Assembly (NCBI GenBank): GCA_029948255.1
Contig: JALIZF010001881.1
Location: 496,001 to 560,000, forward strand
DNA length: 64,000 nucleotides
Origin: Telmatactis stephensoni
Lineage: Eukaryota; Cnidaria; Anthozoa; Actiniaria; Isophelliidae
Direction of reading: 5' to 3'
A program made the position numbers and the translations under genes. Every line of letters starts with the position of its first letter. Within the stretch, counting starts at the first letter, position 1. Under the pieces are notes generated by a model. That model had not been told where the DNA came from. It did no database searches and saw only the letters and a list, made by a program, of their open reading frames with translations. Of the stretch, positions 36,201 through 46,299 are shown in pieces.

Positions 36201-39200
36201 AGTACCTAGTTTAACTTTGTATATCTGTGGATCAGGATTTCCAAAGAGACAGTGAGTTGCCGTGACGACCCACTGATCATTGATGAGTGATCCCCCACAC
36301 CGGTGTCTAAATGTGCCGTCTTTCTTCTTGACTAGAAGTTCTGCTTGCCAAGGCCAAACACCAGCATTGCTTCCACTAATCACACGTGAAACACCACGAA
36401 CGCCACAAATAACTGGAGGAAGCGCATGACCTATCATTTTAAGAGAAGTAACTGTCAGAAAGGTAGCCTAACGGCCGCTCATAGCATCTATGACTATCGG
36501 TAACTTGCGGGTGAAAGTCAAAACGGGTTTTCCCAGCAACTCTTTTGTCTACGCAATTTCGTCAAATACTTTGTCAAGTTAGATTTTGATCCAATTTCAA
36601 AATCTCAAAATTGACTGTAGTTTCAACCTAACAGGTCGGAGATTTTCATACTCGACTATAAACTGGGGTTCCTGTTTTCACCTGCGTCCTTTTCCGACCA
36701 GAAATCAAGATAGCTGACTTTGACAACGCGGCAAAACGAGTGCGAATGTGCTAGATATCGCGTCCACGTTCTGATTACAGAAATCTCAAGCAATATTTCT
36801 AGAAATTTTTTCTTCATATCTTTGAGCTTATCTTTGACACGGTGTCGGATGACTTAATTAGTATGTTTCACTCGAACAGCTGTAAGTGTAGAGGGAATAA
36901 AGAATATCGCTTGCTTTGTGATAAAAATTTATTACAACTTCCAAATATGGCAAGTGCACATTTCCTTATATGGAATTAAGAAGCTCGTGCGTAAACGACA
37001 ACTTCTTGACATGCTAAAAAGACGTTTTGGCGAAAACGCAAAATTCAAAGACTTTTTTCTAAATTCCATGACTTTTTTCTAAATCCCATTACTTTTCCAG
37101 ACCTGAAAATCCGGCACTTTTCTATTTCCTTTACATGCCTATTACCCTTATTCGTTACGTGAGGTTTGTAAAACGGATTGGTGAAACATTGATCAGTTTC
37201 CATCAATGAAATAAGCAAAATGGTTGAACGTATTCATGCAAAGTTTCTATGACCAATTTTCTATTCCTGAAAAACTGCAACCTCGTTCCCAGGCCCTTTT
37301 CCCTTCCCCACCTCCAAGCGAAGGAAAAAGGGACTGGGAACGAGGTTGGAAAAACTGACGTGTTAGCTTATATATGGTAATTAAAATTTGCCACGTGTAA
37401 AATTTGGTCATGTATACGACTTGTCAAAGATAATCTCTCAGAAACACGAAATATATCGAAATGACGCGCGTGATGGGTTTAAAACAAACGAACGAACGAA
37501 CGAACAAACAACGAACGGACAAACGAACGAACAAACGAAGAAACAAAAGAACGAACGAACGAACAAAGGAAGAAACAAAAACAAAAACATCCAAACACGA
37601 AAACCGTACTAGTAACAACTGTGTGAATTTTTAAAACAGTTTCTGATAGTTTTGCCTCTCAGTCGTCGGGATATTTAGTCAAGTACCTTCGAGAGAAATT
37701 GCTAGTCTCTCTGTGTTTGATTGACGGAACTGACAAAATTACAATATTCTTACTTTTCCCTGTCAGGCGCGTAGTCATGAATCCAATGTAAGCTATTTCA
37801 CTTTGAATAGACCACGTTTGAAAATCTCAAATATTGATGCCCAAGATTCCTGAAGTAACCAAAAGAGAAAAATGTCATTTTTCAACAAAAGGGAAAGACA
37901 ATTCTTTAGTTTTACTCTCGGAATCCTCGGTATCTTCGAGAAGAAAATTTGAGATCTCGAACGTTGTTCATTATAGAGTACTGAAAATTGTAACAAAATC
38001 CGTGAAACAAGATAAGGGAAAAAGTTGGTCACTAGAACTTCATGTTTCGACAAAAAAAGACTTAACTAAAGCTTACAATGAAATTAAAAGTTTGTTAACA
38101 TTAAAAGTTCCTTAATTCTGTAATTTCCCACTTAACGAGGGCTTAGTCTTAGGGAAATCTCTACAAATTGTATACTTTACTAAAGCTGGTATTTAAAGAC
38201 GTAAATCTAAATTAAAAGAACAGTTAATTGATCGGAAGATTAAAGGGCTTAGCAAGAATAGTCTAGAAACTCTCGGTAAGCTGTTCTAGGAATCTTAAAA
38301 AAGGTAATAACTAACGTCTTTCAATAAAGGAAGCATTCTTAATTCTATCTTTAGAAAATGTTTTATAATGGACAGTGTGTGTCTCTTGACTATAGCGGTT
38401 GGTGACACCTATACAAACATTATTGTAAAACATTACTATAATGTTCAAATAGTTACAATTGAAGTTATATGAACATTGAGATGTAGAAATAAGGGGAATC
38501 TTGATTGTACAAATTGAATGTTGAATGCGGAATGTACAAATTTCGTGAACACCTTGGTCGGCGTTTCTATATACCGTAAAATCACGATATATACAATAGA
38601 GTAGTTTCATGACTGTTAAAAAGGCGCGGTAGTAGCACAGCATGGTTATAGCAGGAATTTCAAATGTATTTTTTATAGACACGGCACTAACACGATCACG
38701 GTACAGCGCGGTCCGTTGCACACTCATACGAAATCTTCTTTATTGCTCAGCCTAGATACAGTAATACGCTTGGAAAAATAACAGTATAAAAAGTCCCCCG
38801 AATTTAAAAGAACACATTTTCCATTTCCTTGGTACTTTCTCATATCGAGGTTCAACAGCATACGGCATCTTATGAGAGATACCAGTGTAACGTAGCATTA
38901 TCCAAAGAAAAGTTAAAAGCTCCGCGAGACAACCTCCCTCACCCTTCCCTCGGTTCCCTTTTTGGTCTTTCTTTTATTAAAAGAAGATTGCTAATTCGTA
39001 ATTTGACGAAATCCCTGCTTTAAATGTCAATATTTCTTTCCAATCAAAACTGTGCTTTTAAAGCTTGAACCGTATAAAAATGCCAAAATATTAACATCGA
39101 GAAGTATAAATTATGAAAATAAAACAAAAAAATCTGCAGTAAATACAAACGACATTTCAATGACAATAGAGGGATCACCCTTCACATACTTGTAAAATAC

Positions 39201-39314
39201 TGACACTGCTGTAAAACCAAGATACTGCCTAACTCTATACGTGAACAAACCTTGGAGGTCGAGAAACCATTGAGGCAAAATAAGCAAAATGTAGTACAAC
39301 AGCACAGCTTTCAT
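29547..39314 (-). CDS. Gene D: secreted chymotrypsin-like serine protease with ShK domain
   Basis: Six minus-strand exons: 39314-39251, 36430-36206, 32628-32413, 31240-31027, 30403-30267, 29686-29547; frames join to 331 aa. The first exon ([14 protein letters not shown] signal peptide) is 2.8 kb upstream and is the least certain, but has the right phase. The activation site is VSR|VISG; the triad is complete: His in TATHC, Asp in GYDIGLVKL, Ser in GDSGGP, with Ser at position 189. The intron after the Ser motif is phase 2 (after VCKEGG), unlike phase 1 in A and B. The last exon is a six-Cys ShK (ACQDNHWYC start, CPVTC end). AATAAA lies 27 nt beyond the stop (29515-29520). A GPCR gene is nested in the intron 36205-32629. 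Presumed secreted digestive or gland-cell enzyme. Confidence 0.82.
29941..30066. repeat. (ACAA)n and (CTAA)n microsatellites in last intron of gene D
   Basis: ACAA/CAAA tetranucleotide run to about 29996, then CTAA units to about 30030, then CAAA variants. Confidence 0.9.
30194..30246. repeat. (CT)n microsatellite
   Basis: About 26 CT units directly beyond the exon 5 donor of gene D; the Arg-Glu repeat read from it is intronic. Confidence 0.9.
30730..30797. repeat. TTTG-rich microsatellite
   Basis: TTTG/TTTGT units in the intron between exons 4 and 5 of gene D. The Cys-Leu-Phe-Val ORFs over it are artefacts. Confidence 0.8.
31456..31716. mobile_element. MITE with ~42-bp inverted repeats in intron of gene D
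   Basis: TGACATGGGTGAAAAACACA (31456) is mirrored by TGCGTTTTTCACCCGTGTTG (ending 31716), with the match extending through GCATACTCGAAA/TTTTCGAGCATG. The exact ends and target duplication are not resolved. Confidence 0.5.
33182..34117 (-). CDS. Rhodopsin-like (class A) G protein-coupled receptor nested in gene D
   Basis: Single-exon ORF of 311 aa with seven hydrophobic segments. Class A landmarks: GNGLIIF in TM1, SLAFTDIL with the conserved Asp in TM2, Cys before TM3 (HSCQ), SIDRCLAL (DRY variant DRC) after TM3, Trp in TM4 (STWIASLP), CYTP in TM6 instead of CWx[12 protein letters not shown] (NPxxY) in TM7. Extracellular loop 2 is very short (around IKVPPQWK) and has no Cys, so the usual TM3-loop disulphide cannot form. 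The N-terminus has an NGS glycosylation site. The first in-frame Met is used; Met4 is the alternative. Such compact intronless receptors are abundant in cnidarians; the ligand is unknown (small-molecule amine or adenosine-type is a weak guess). It lies on the same strand inside an intron of protease gene D. Confidence 0.9.
   Translation of the reverse strand: MRNMNGSQNCNEEYVTASLESNDVFFKPFIAIIFFNVFLAVSATLGNGLIIFAILRSQKLQTPSYILITSLAFTDILVGLLFQPLQVAFLTLNYFQKDFNHSCQISNVLQVLNVYLSGVSLITSVYISIDRCLALLLRQRYRLTVTKTRVVSVVVSTWIASLPFAAIYIKVPPQWKLIFTAVGFVALMVIFAFYIKSFSTLRRYTSQAHSTQPNPTYAGNFEVTKYRKSLNTMVAVLGCLLVCYTPFLCTSIAYSFLHSGSYRDITLVLHYFATTIMAFNSSINPVIYLLRFNDIRQECRQKMRDLFHALR
34330..36190. other. Rest of the large intron of gene D
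   Basis: No further exon seen. A GACGTCACGGCGGCCATCTT-type block at about 35868-35990 resembles one at about 22173-22290 in gene C, suggesting a dispersed repeat or a shared conserved block. Confidence 0.35.
37279..37347. mobile_element. Short inverted repeat (AACCTCGTTCCCAG ends)
   Basis: AACCTCGTTCCCAGGCCC at the left is mirrored by GGGACTGGGAACGAGGTT at the right; the loop is small. A miniature foldback. Confidence 0.55.
37485..37575. repeat. GAAC/CAAA-rich tetranucleotide repeat
   Basis: Imperfect AACG and AACA units; the ORFs over it are spurious. Confidence 0.8.
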
Positions 39315-39591
39315 CGTCTCGTAGTGGAAAAAGACCAACGGTTCTGAGACCAGGTTAAATATAAGAATTCTCACGATGATAAACGAGGGTTTTTCGATAC
39401 GCGGAGACAAATTTACTGCATTAGCGTGTCTAGATTAGAGAGATTACGGCGGAAGTTCTCCTCGGGAAGTTCCAAATGACTAGGCGTTTCAACTTACGTT
39501 ATGTTTAACAACTCTGACAAGTGAAGTTTGTTTGAAATAGCCGATTGACGATTTGTTGTCTCATTGATAATAATAGGGGACTTGCACCAAC

Positions 39592-39980
39592 TGGTCACGT
39601 GACCCTATCTCCCCTATATCAAGAGCAACATCATATCAAAATGAATACCATAAATTAAAAGAGCACCTCGATATTAGTAAAAGTGCAAAGTTTCAGCTCA
39701 TAAGATGTAATACAGGAGAAATGACAGTATATTTAAAATGGGATATTTGCTTAAGATTCATTTGGAAAAGCGCGTTGGGTGACAAGCTAGTGCCATCCAA
39801 CGCCTTTTTCCAAATGAATCTTAAGAAAATATCTAATCTTGAATTTGCTGTTATTTTTTCCCCTTATTCATCTTATAAACTAAAACTTTGCACTTTTACT
39901 ACTATCCGAGGTGCTCTTTCTATTCCTGGTATTCATTTTGACGGTGCTGCTTCATTTGGGGAGATAGGATCACGTGACCA
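39592..39980. mobile_element. 389-bp foldback element with CACGTGA ends
   Basis: The left arm begins TGGTCACGTGACCC and the right arm ends in its complement (CACGTGACCA). Inner blocks also pair: AAAAGTGCAAAGTTT (about 39680) with AAACTTTGCACTTTT (about 39885), and GATTCATTTGGAAAAGCG with its complement around the centre (39755-39830). The ORF at 39721-39984 lies wholly in the hairpin and is not a gene. Confidence 0.75.
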
Positions 39981-39984
39981 TTGA

Positions 39985-40540
39985 TGAAATCGTCCTGAAC
40001 GACCAACCTTAGTTACGACCACCCCGTTGGAATTCAAACTTTAATTAATCGAGTTTGTTTATTTAACAATATTTATACAGGTTTTCTGGAGAGTCCACAA
40101 AAGTAATAACTGGTCACAAATGTACAAATATAATAGCAGCTGGCTACAAATGTAACTAGTAATAGTTCTCACTAAATCTGCCCCCGCTTGAATATCTGTG
40201 ATGAACTTCTAAAAAGAATGTTCTGTTGTGAGTTTCAATAAGGTGAGAAAAAATTGTTGAATAAACGAAATTATAAGAATTTGTTACAGTCTTTAACATA
40301 GTCTTGTGGTAGTGTAGAAAAAAAGATGAATAAATGACTTATATCGTATATCAACTTTTATTTTTTCAAATAATTTATTAGAGTGATTTTCATTGGACTG
40401 TGAAATAGTTCCTAAGCTAATAGACAATAATAGACTCTGCACAAATTGTTTTCTTTTGTTGTGATACAAATATTAGAAACTATTAAACACCGACTATTAA
40501 TAACTGTTTCACAGTCTGATGAAAACCACTCTAGCAACAT
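39985..40540. other. Intergenic, no gene seen
   Basis: AT-rich sequence upstream of gene D with no coding support. Confidence 0.35.
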
Positions 40541-40541
40541 A

Positions 40542-40674
40542 GGGGCCCATCCACATGAGGTAGGGTGCCCCTAGGTAGTAGGGCTATCTCTTTTGTTTTG
40601 TATCCCCCAGGGAAAAGGAAAGAAAAGAGATAGCCCTACTACCTAGGGGCACCCTTTCTCATGTGAATGGGCCC
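40542..40674. mobile_element. 133-bp near-perfect hairpin element
   Basis: GGGCCCAT...TAGTAGGGCTATCTCTTT on the left is mirrored on the right (AAAGAGATAGCCCTACTA...ATGGGCCC), arms of about 52 bp, flanked by TA on both sides. Confidence 0.7.
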
Positions 40675-40679
40675 TAAGT

Positions 40680-42180
40680 ATTGATAGTACTCTATGAAAG
40701 GAATTAGAAGATAATAACTACAGTAATGTAACACAATAACTAAACTGATAACGTATCACTAATGTATACAATAGAGTGAGTGCACTTAACCCGTGGAATA
40801 GTTAGTAGACTACTAGTTACTAGTAGATCTTATTTCCATTGTTTTCTTTTGTGCCTATTGAACTATTACACACTAACATTCAGTTACTGTGTTTCACGGA
40901 TTAAGTGCGCTCACTCTATGAATACAGTGTTTAGTTTGAGTCAATTCAATGTGATATATATCATAGAGTGATTTTCCGTCATCTGTGAATTCTTTTTTTA
41001 TTGTCTACAAATAAAAGAAATGTTATAAAAGTTAGACATGTGAATCAACTTTGGTCTTATAACTTTTTACTGGTATCGAGCTGTTCAGCTTGCTAATGTT
41101 ATGACATGTAATGTCAGAGGTTGCAGTAAGCACAAAGAGACTATTAAATGTGGGACTAAGATCAACATAAATGAAATCAGGTTTTTGATCTGTTTTAGAC
41201 ACTCTGTGGTTTGCTGAAGCTTTGGTGGATCGAGTCTGTCGATCCCCTTAGGTTGATGATTTGTGTCTAACAAATCAAGCTATGTAATAAGAAATCACTA
41301 AATAATAAGAAAATAACGTTCACAAAATGTTCGTTATAGTCTGCTAGTGGTTTCTGGTAACTAAAACTTTACAAAAAACTAAGATTGATCCTATTTAACT
41401 GAAAATGCTTACCTTGACTCTTTTCCCTGGATACTGAAACCTCGTGCGAAGCGAAAAGGACAATTATTCCCGAAAGCCTTTGCCATCTTCGAGTTTCTTA
41501 GCGTAATCCTTCATGTATGGTATTCATCAATGTCTTGTTATATATTTTACTTCAATGAGACATAAAAATTATGAGACATGGTTTTGCTATCCCAATATCC
41601 AGTTGCGCGCCTAGCTGATAAATCGAGATTTTTTCTACCAATACAAACAAAATATCAAACCACTCTCCTTTATACGTGCGGGGACTGGTAATATGCCTCC
41701 TCGGGTTTTGGCCTCTGGGCCAAAACCCTGCGGGGGCAATAATTGAGCCCAAATATAATGACAGTTGGCCCCACATTCAATAATATTTAGTCACAGATGG
41801 AATAACTTGCCACAAGTTACTTAAACATTTTTGACCGGTAGTTATTACATTTGAGATTTATTACATAGCGCAATCAGGGCTGGTTGGCAAGGAGACCTGA
41901 TGTGACTTAGTAACTGTGCAAAAATCTAGAAAGTTCCAATGAAAATCTGTACAGATATTAATTTTTTTTAATTTGTGAAATTTTACAGAAAATGTATGGC
42001 CGGGGGCACATGCTATACCCCAGACATACATTTGTCTGTATTACCAAGTGAGACATACTCTTTAGTATTTCAGGGATCATTGTACGTCTTAGGTTGAAAA
42101 AAAATTTCGGCCGCCATATTGGGGAAAGGTCTATTAGAGGTATGGAAATAATCATAATAAACGTACTGGTAATGACAACA
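40680..42180. other. Intergenic, no gene seen
   Basis: Contains inverted short repeats (e.g. around 40770-40925, where GAGTGAG...CACTTAA is mirrored) but no coding signal. Confidence 0.35.
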
Positions 42181-42183
42181 AGA

Positions 42184-42587
42184 AGTGGAAATATTCAGAT
42201 GAAATGAGTGCTTGTCTTGAGAATAATGCAGCTGTCTCTCCTGTTGCTACAATTGAAAGCTCCTGTGAATCTTCAGCAGATCTGAAGTCAGGAGTCTCAT
42301 GTTATTGATGAGGGCAATGATTCCAGTCCAGCAGAGTCAGATATTAACTCTGACTCTGACAGCAGTTCATCAAAGAGCTCTGGCAAGAAAAACAAGACAA
42401 CTACTAAGAGGCAGCGAAAAAAGCGAAAGTCTCGATCTTCTGCTGCTGAAATGATAGACTTTTTGAAGGATTACAGTGAGAGAAGAGAAAAAGCAGAAGA
42501 AGAAAAACTTAAACTATTCAAAGAGATGAAGGAGGAGAAGAAAAATTTCTTGGACAAATTTTTTGATGTCATGGAAAAACGGAAGTA
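42184..42587 (+). pseudogene. Myb/SANT-like ORF C-terminus of a PIF/Harbinger element
   Basis: Plus-strand coding remnants ending at TAA 42585-42587. The C-terminal part is Ser/Asp-rich (SDINSDSDSSSSKSS), then a Lys/Arg-rich segment and a charged helix (FLKDYSERREKAEEEKLKLF) ending in FFDVMEKRK. This composition is usual for the second protein of Harbinger transposons. A frameshift or stop near 42305 separates the upstream part. The pairing with the transposase exon at 44885-45242 supports the assignment. Confidence 0.45.
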
Positions 42588-42980
42588 AGTCCATGATGAA
42601 CTAAACCAGATCATTCTTTATAGAAATATTGAATATCTTTTTGTGTTACAGTGCTGTAATCCTTTTAGATCAAATTTCTTTTACAAGTACAAGCTTGCTG
42701 TTTGTGTTTGAAGTTATCAGTTGGTTTCAAGGTCAAAAAAGTGCATCCAGTAAAAGCATGAAACACCAATTACTAAATTGTGCAAAATAGTACTTGTTGA
42801 ACAAAAGAAAACAAAAGATTTAGCATATATTAGTACAAAATAGTATTATCAATGTTTCATGCTTTTTCTAAATGTACTCTACCAAACAAATAGATTTTAC
42901 AATATTTAGACCAAAAATATGCTGCTAATTCAACCGAGGTCACTTGAATGATTAGTTAGCAATCAATCTATCTACACTTA

Positions 42981-44221
42981 GGGACTGTACGTTTTTAATG
43001 AGGGGGGGTGGGCTGGAGTTTTTCATCTCCATCAAAACAAAATTGTGATGACCCCCCTCCATATTTTTCTAAAAATACCATGGCCCTTCATTGATTAGCA
43101 GAAAAAAATTGATGACCCTCCCCCACGGGTAACTCAAATCAACTAAACGACACACCAAATGAAGAACGACAGCCTGATGACTTTCAACCACGTGCCCAAC
43201 TTCGAAAGCTTTTCGAGGAAGGCTCTATAACAGAGGACAGAGAGAAAATTTCGGAGTTTTCTAGAACATATATTGTTCCAGAAAGCTTAGTGAGTGACTA
43301 CATTCAACATCTCACAGAAATTGACATTCGCAAGAAAAAGCGAAAGGAAGAAAATCAAATCGAAAAGAAAGAGCGCTTACAAAGAAAATACAATGACATT
43401 GACATGGCAGGCTCTGTACAATGCCAACCAGCTATCAACCTTAAAAGTAAATGAACTAAATCTTTATCTTAGTGGAACATAAGATTTCGTTCAATGGAAA
43501 AAAGGCTGCGAAAGCTAACGTCATCAAGGCGGCACACATTGGCAGCCGTCAATATAAAGAAATGGAAATGAAAGAGAATGAAGAGACAGACGTACTAGAA
43601 TATACTGATGGCTATTCCTCTGGTGACGAATCTGAGGAAGATTTTGTGAACAGAGTGGTTGGTTCAAGTTCTTCGGAGTCATCAAAAGAACTAGCATCTA
43701 GTGATGAAGAGAGTGGTCCAGAGGTTAGCGGAATTGAAGTATCACGGTGCGGCAGAAAACGAACCAAAGTTTCCAATGACAATTCTATTTCTTGGCAGAA
43801 CATTGACTTTTAAGATGGCACTAGTTTATTTTATTGTTTAACAGTTGCATGTGCCTGCCATCAGTGATGGTTCCTCGCATAACAAAAGGCACTTTCGTAA
43901 AAACCAAGCAAAATGGTGGCAGTACGTGACTCACATACAGTCCAAAAATGTATACAAAAATGTATACAAAAATGTGATGTACAAATATACAATAAAACAG
44001 TAAGTAGTGATAGTTGTCAAAACAAGTCATATTTATATGTACAAATTAAAGAGAAAAGCCTGCGACTTCTATAGTTTCTAAAATGATCAGATAAAAGAGG
44101 TGACCCTCCCCCTCACAAGGAAAAAGAAAAGCTTGACCCTTCACAAACGTTGATTTTTTTTTCGATGACCCTCCCCCGAAATACTCCAGCCCACCCCCCC
44201 TCATTAAAAACGTACAGTCCC
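42981..44221. mobile_element. 1.24-kb TIR transposon with TTA target duplication
   Basis: Inverted ends of about 40 bp begin GGGACTGTACGTTTTTAATG and are mirrored at the right end. TTA flanks both sides (42978-42980, 44222-44224). Subterminal copies of GATGACCCTCCCCC occur in both ends (about 43050, 43112, 44098, 44164), as expected for transposase binding sites. Inside are broken ORFs (43150-43813). The flanks outside the TTA are themselves inverted (CTGCTAATTCAACC at about 42922, complement near 44245), so it may have landed in the loop of an older palindrome. Confidence 0.75.
43150..43813 (+). pseudogene. Broken protein-coding cargo of the TIR element
   Basis: Three overlapping plus-strand pieces separated by frameshifts. 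The first is a charged region (RAQLRKLFEEG, YIVPESLVSDYIQHL, then a Lys/Glu-rich coiled coil). The second has a SAP-like helix-extended pattern (WQALYNANQLSTLKVNELNLYL). The third is an acidic Ser-rich tail (43472-43813) ending VSNDNSISWQNIDF. I do not recognise the family with confidence; it may be a DNA-binding protein carried by the element. Confidence 0.4.
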
Positions 44222-44530
44222 TTAAGTGACCTCTGTTGAATTAGCAGCACTGCAAGACCAAAACAAAACAAGAAAATACAAAAAAGGTTGCTCCTTTTCA
44301 GCTACAACAATTTAATATATTAAAGGATTTCACATCGTTGTTTTTCACTTTTTGGTTATGAATGACAGTCACAAAAAAACTGACAAAATAGCATTTTTTG
44401 ACATTTGGAGATTCCAGTAAATTCATGTTTTTGAAGCAAATTTGTACTAGAATTTATGAACATTCCATGATCTTAAAAGCACTCAAAGTTAATAATAATG
44501 ATACAAGTTGGGTTGTTGCAGACTGTATTA

Positions 44531-44749
44531 CAGCGATTCCCAGTCACACGTGAACGAGACTTAAACCCACAAATGGAAACTTGAGTTTTGGCAAAATTAT
44601 GGAAATTTTCTCTGTCAAAGTTTTCACTGAATTCACTGAATAACCCTACTAAAAGAAAGCTTGGTTGTCATAGAGACGGTTTTTGCCAAAACTCAAGTTT
44701 TTGTTTGTGGTTTTTAGCCTCATTGTTCACGTGTGACTGGGAATCACTG
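44531..44749. mobile_element. 219-bp MITE, TA target site
   Basis: Ends CAGCGATTCCCAGTCACACG and the complement (CGTGTGACTGGGAATCACTG), flanked by TA. An inner pair AAACTTGAGTTTTGGCAAAA is mirrored near 44686. Confidence 0.7.
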
Positions 44750-44884
44750 TAATTTTGTAAAGTTGAGTTCATAAAGTTGAGTTTATAAAGTCGTGGATGA
44801 AACTATTGCTTATGTGAATTATTTGAATGATTCTTTTTCAAATATGCTTTCAGTAATGGTGATTTTAGACTAATTTCCCTTCAT

Positions 44885-45242
44885 CTAAGCCACAATGTTC
44901 ATTAAGTCTAATCTTTTTTGTTGAGCTACCCTGATATTTGCTCCTGGAACATTTTGATTGCCATCATCATCATTACCATCATCACCATCATTACCATCTA
45001 AGAAATATCCATCATCAAAATCATCATGTAGCAAGCAAAAGTTGTGTAACACAAAGGTGGACATTATTAATTCAGCCATAAATTTTACATCTGAGTGCTG
45101 AATAGACAAAAGCCTCCTCCATCTTCCCTTTAGAAGAATAAATGAGCGCTCTTCTATCTGTCGTATAGATGAAAGCTTGGTGTTAAACCTTCCCTGTCTT
45201 GCAGTCAAATGGCCATTATTGAGAAATGGGGTGACCAGCCAT
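44885..45242 (-). pseudogene. Last exon of a PIF/Harbinger (HARBI1-like) transposase
   Basis: Opens after an AG acceptor at 45243-45244 with WLVTPFLNNGHLTARQGRFN, then SSIRQIEERSFILLKGRWRR and a VLHNFCLLHDD-type end, the DDE_Tnp_4/Harbinger C-terminal pattern, followed by an Asp/Gly/Asn-rich tail. The exon itself is open, but no upstream catalytic exons are found; a BEL/Pao fragment begins at 45480, so the gene appears truncated. Confidence 0.65.
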
Positions 45243-45479
45243 CTGTAAATAAGATTATTTTTTTGTCAACATACATTGGATTCATCTCCCTCAGTCTTAA
45301 TTGCAGTTTTAATTGCTGTAAAAAACCAATGTGCCCATTACAGTAGTTATTGGTGAATTTTTAGATTAAAAAATGTGTATGTTTCTAAACCTGTCAGCAG
45401 AAGAGATTGTCTTCAGTGAACACCTCTGGATAAAGGAATTCCAGAGCTCGATGCAAACAAACAAAATTTTAAAGGGACA

Positions 45480-46290
45480 GTGTACTCCGTTAGGAGTAGT
45501 TACAGACGAAACAGAGTAATGCGATGCAAGGGCAGACTTGCCGACTCAACATTACCGGAGTACACAAAGTATCCTATTCTAATTCCAAGTGGTCATCATT
45601 TAGGTAAACTGATAATTGAAGGTGCGCACAAGCGAGTGATGCACAACGGAGTTCGTGAAACACTAAATGAAATCAGATCCACCTTTTGGCTCATCAGAGG
45701 AAGACAGACTGTGTGAAAGGTTCTCCACAGCTGTGTGACATGCAAAAGACACAAAGGAAGCTCCTACAAGTGTGAACAAGCCTCAGATATACCCGAATTT
45801 AGATTCAGGGAAAGTTTACCCTTTGCAACAACTGGAGTGGATTTTGCGGGACCGTTTTTTACAAGAGCGACGAAAGGAAGTCAGTAAACTAGTAAAGTTT
45901 ACATTTGCTTATTCACGTGTGGAAGCAGGTGCGCTACACACTTGGAACTTGCTCCGATTCTTAGTACACCAGCCTTCATTAGATGTCTTAGGAGATTTGT
46001 TGCTCGCAGTGGAACACCGGAACTTATTATATTGGACAATGATAAAACTTTTAAAGCAGCTGCAAAGGAACTTACTAAAACTTATGAGGATCCTGCCACA
46101 ACATCATACTTCATAAACCAGAAGATTCAGTGGACATTTAATCTAGAGAAAGCCCCATGCTGGGGGGGGGGGGGGGGAATTTTTTAAATGTGGGGTGAAA
46201 TCTACAAAAAGGTGTCTCAAGAAGGTCCTTGGTAAGGTACGCTTGACTTACGAAGAGTTATCGACAGGCAGTCAACAACTTAAGAAGTAT
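45480..46290 (+). pseudogene. BEL/Pao LTR-retrotransposon integrase fragment
   Basis: The plus-strand pol remnant shows a His-His-Cys-Cys zinc module (HHLGKLIIEGAHKRVMHNG followed by a CVTC motif), a core with GVDFAGP (first Asp) and ILDNDKTF (second Asp), then NLEKAP and RCLKKVLGK. Frames change at least twice, with an in-frame stop near 45717 and a G homopolymer at about 46163. No LTRs or other pol domains are seen in the window, so this is an isolated dead piece. Confidence 0.7.
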
Positions 46291-46299
46291 GAGGCAATG

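Larger units (their letters stand above)
36440..39240. other. First intron of gene D
   Basis: Contains a small inverted repeat (37279-37347), GAAC-rich repeats (37485-37575) and a fragment of the CTCATACGAAA MITE family (about 38600-38735). The ORFs at 37793-38115 and 38311-38727 have no recognisable domain. Confidence 0.35.

Noticed and set aside
37793..38727. Charged ORFs of 86-138 aa in the first intron of gene D
   Set aside because: No recognisable domain, no conserved context, and overlapping frames on both strands.
39721..39984. 87-aa ORF
   Set aside because: Contained in the arms of a foldback element.
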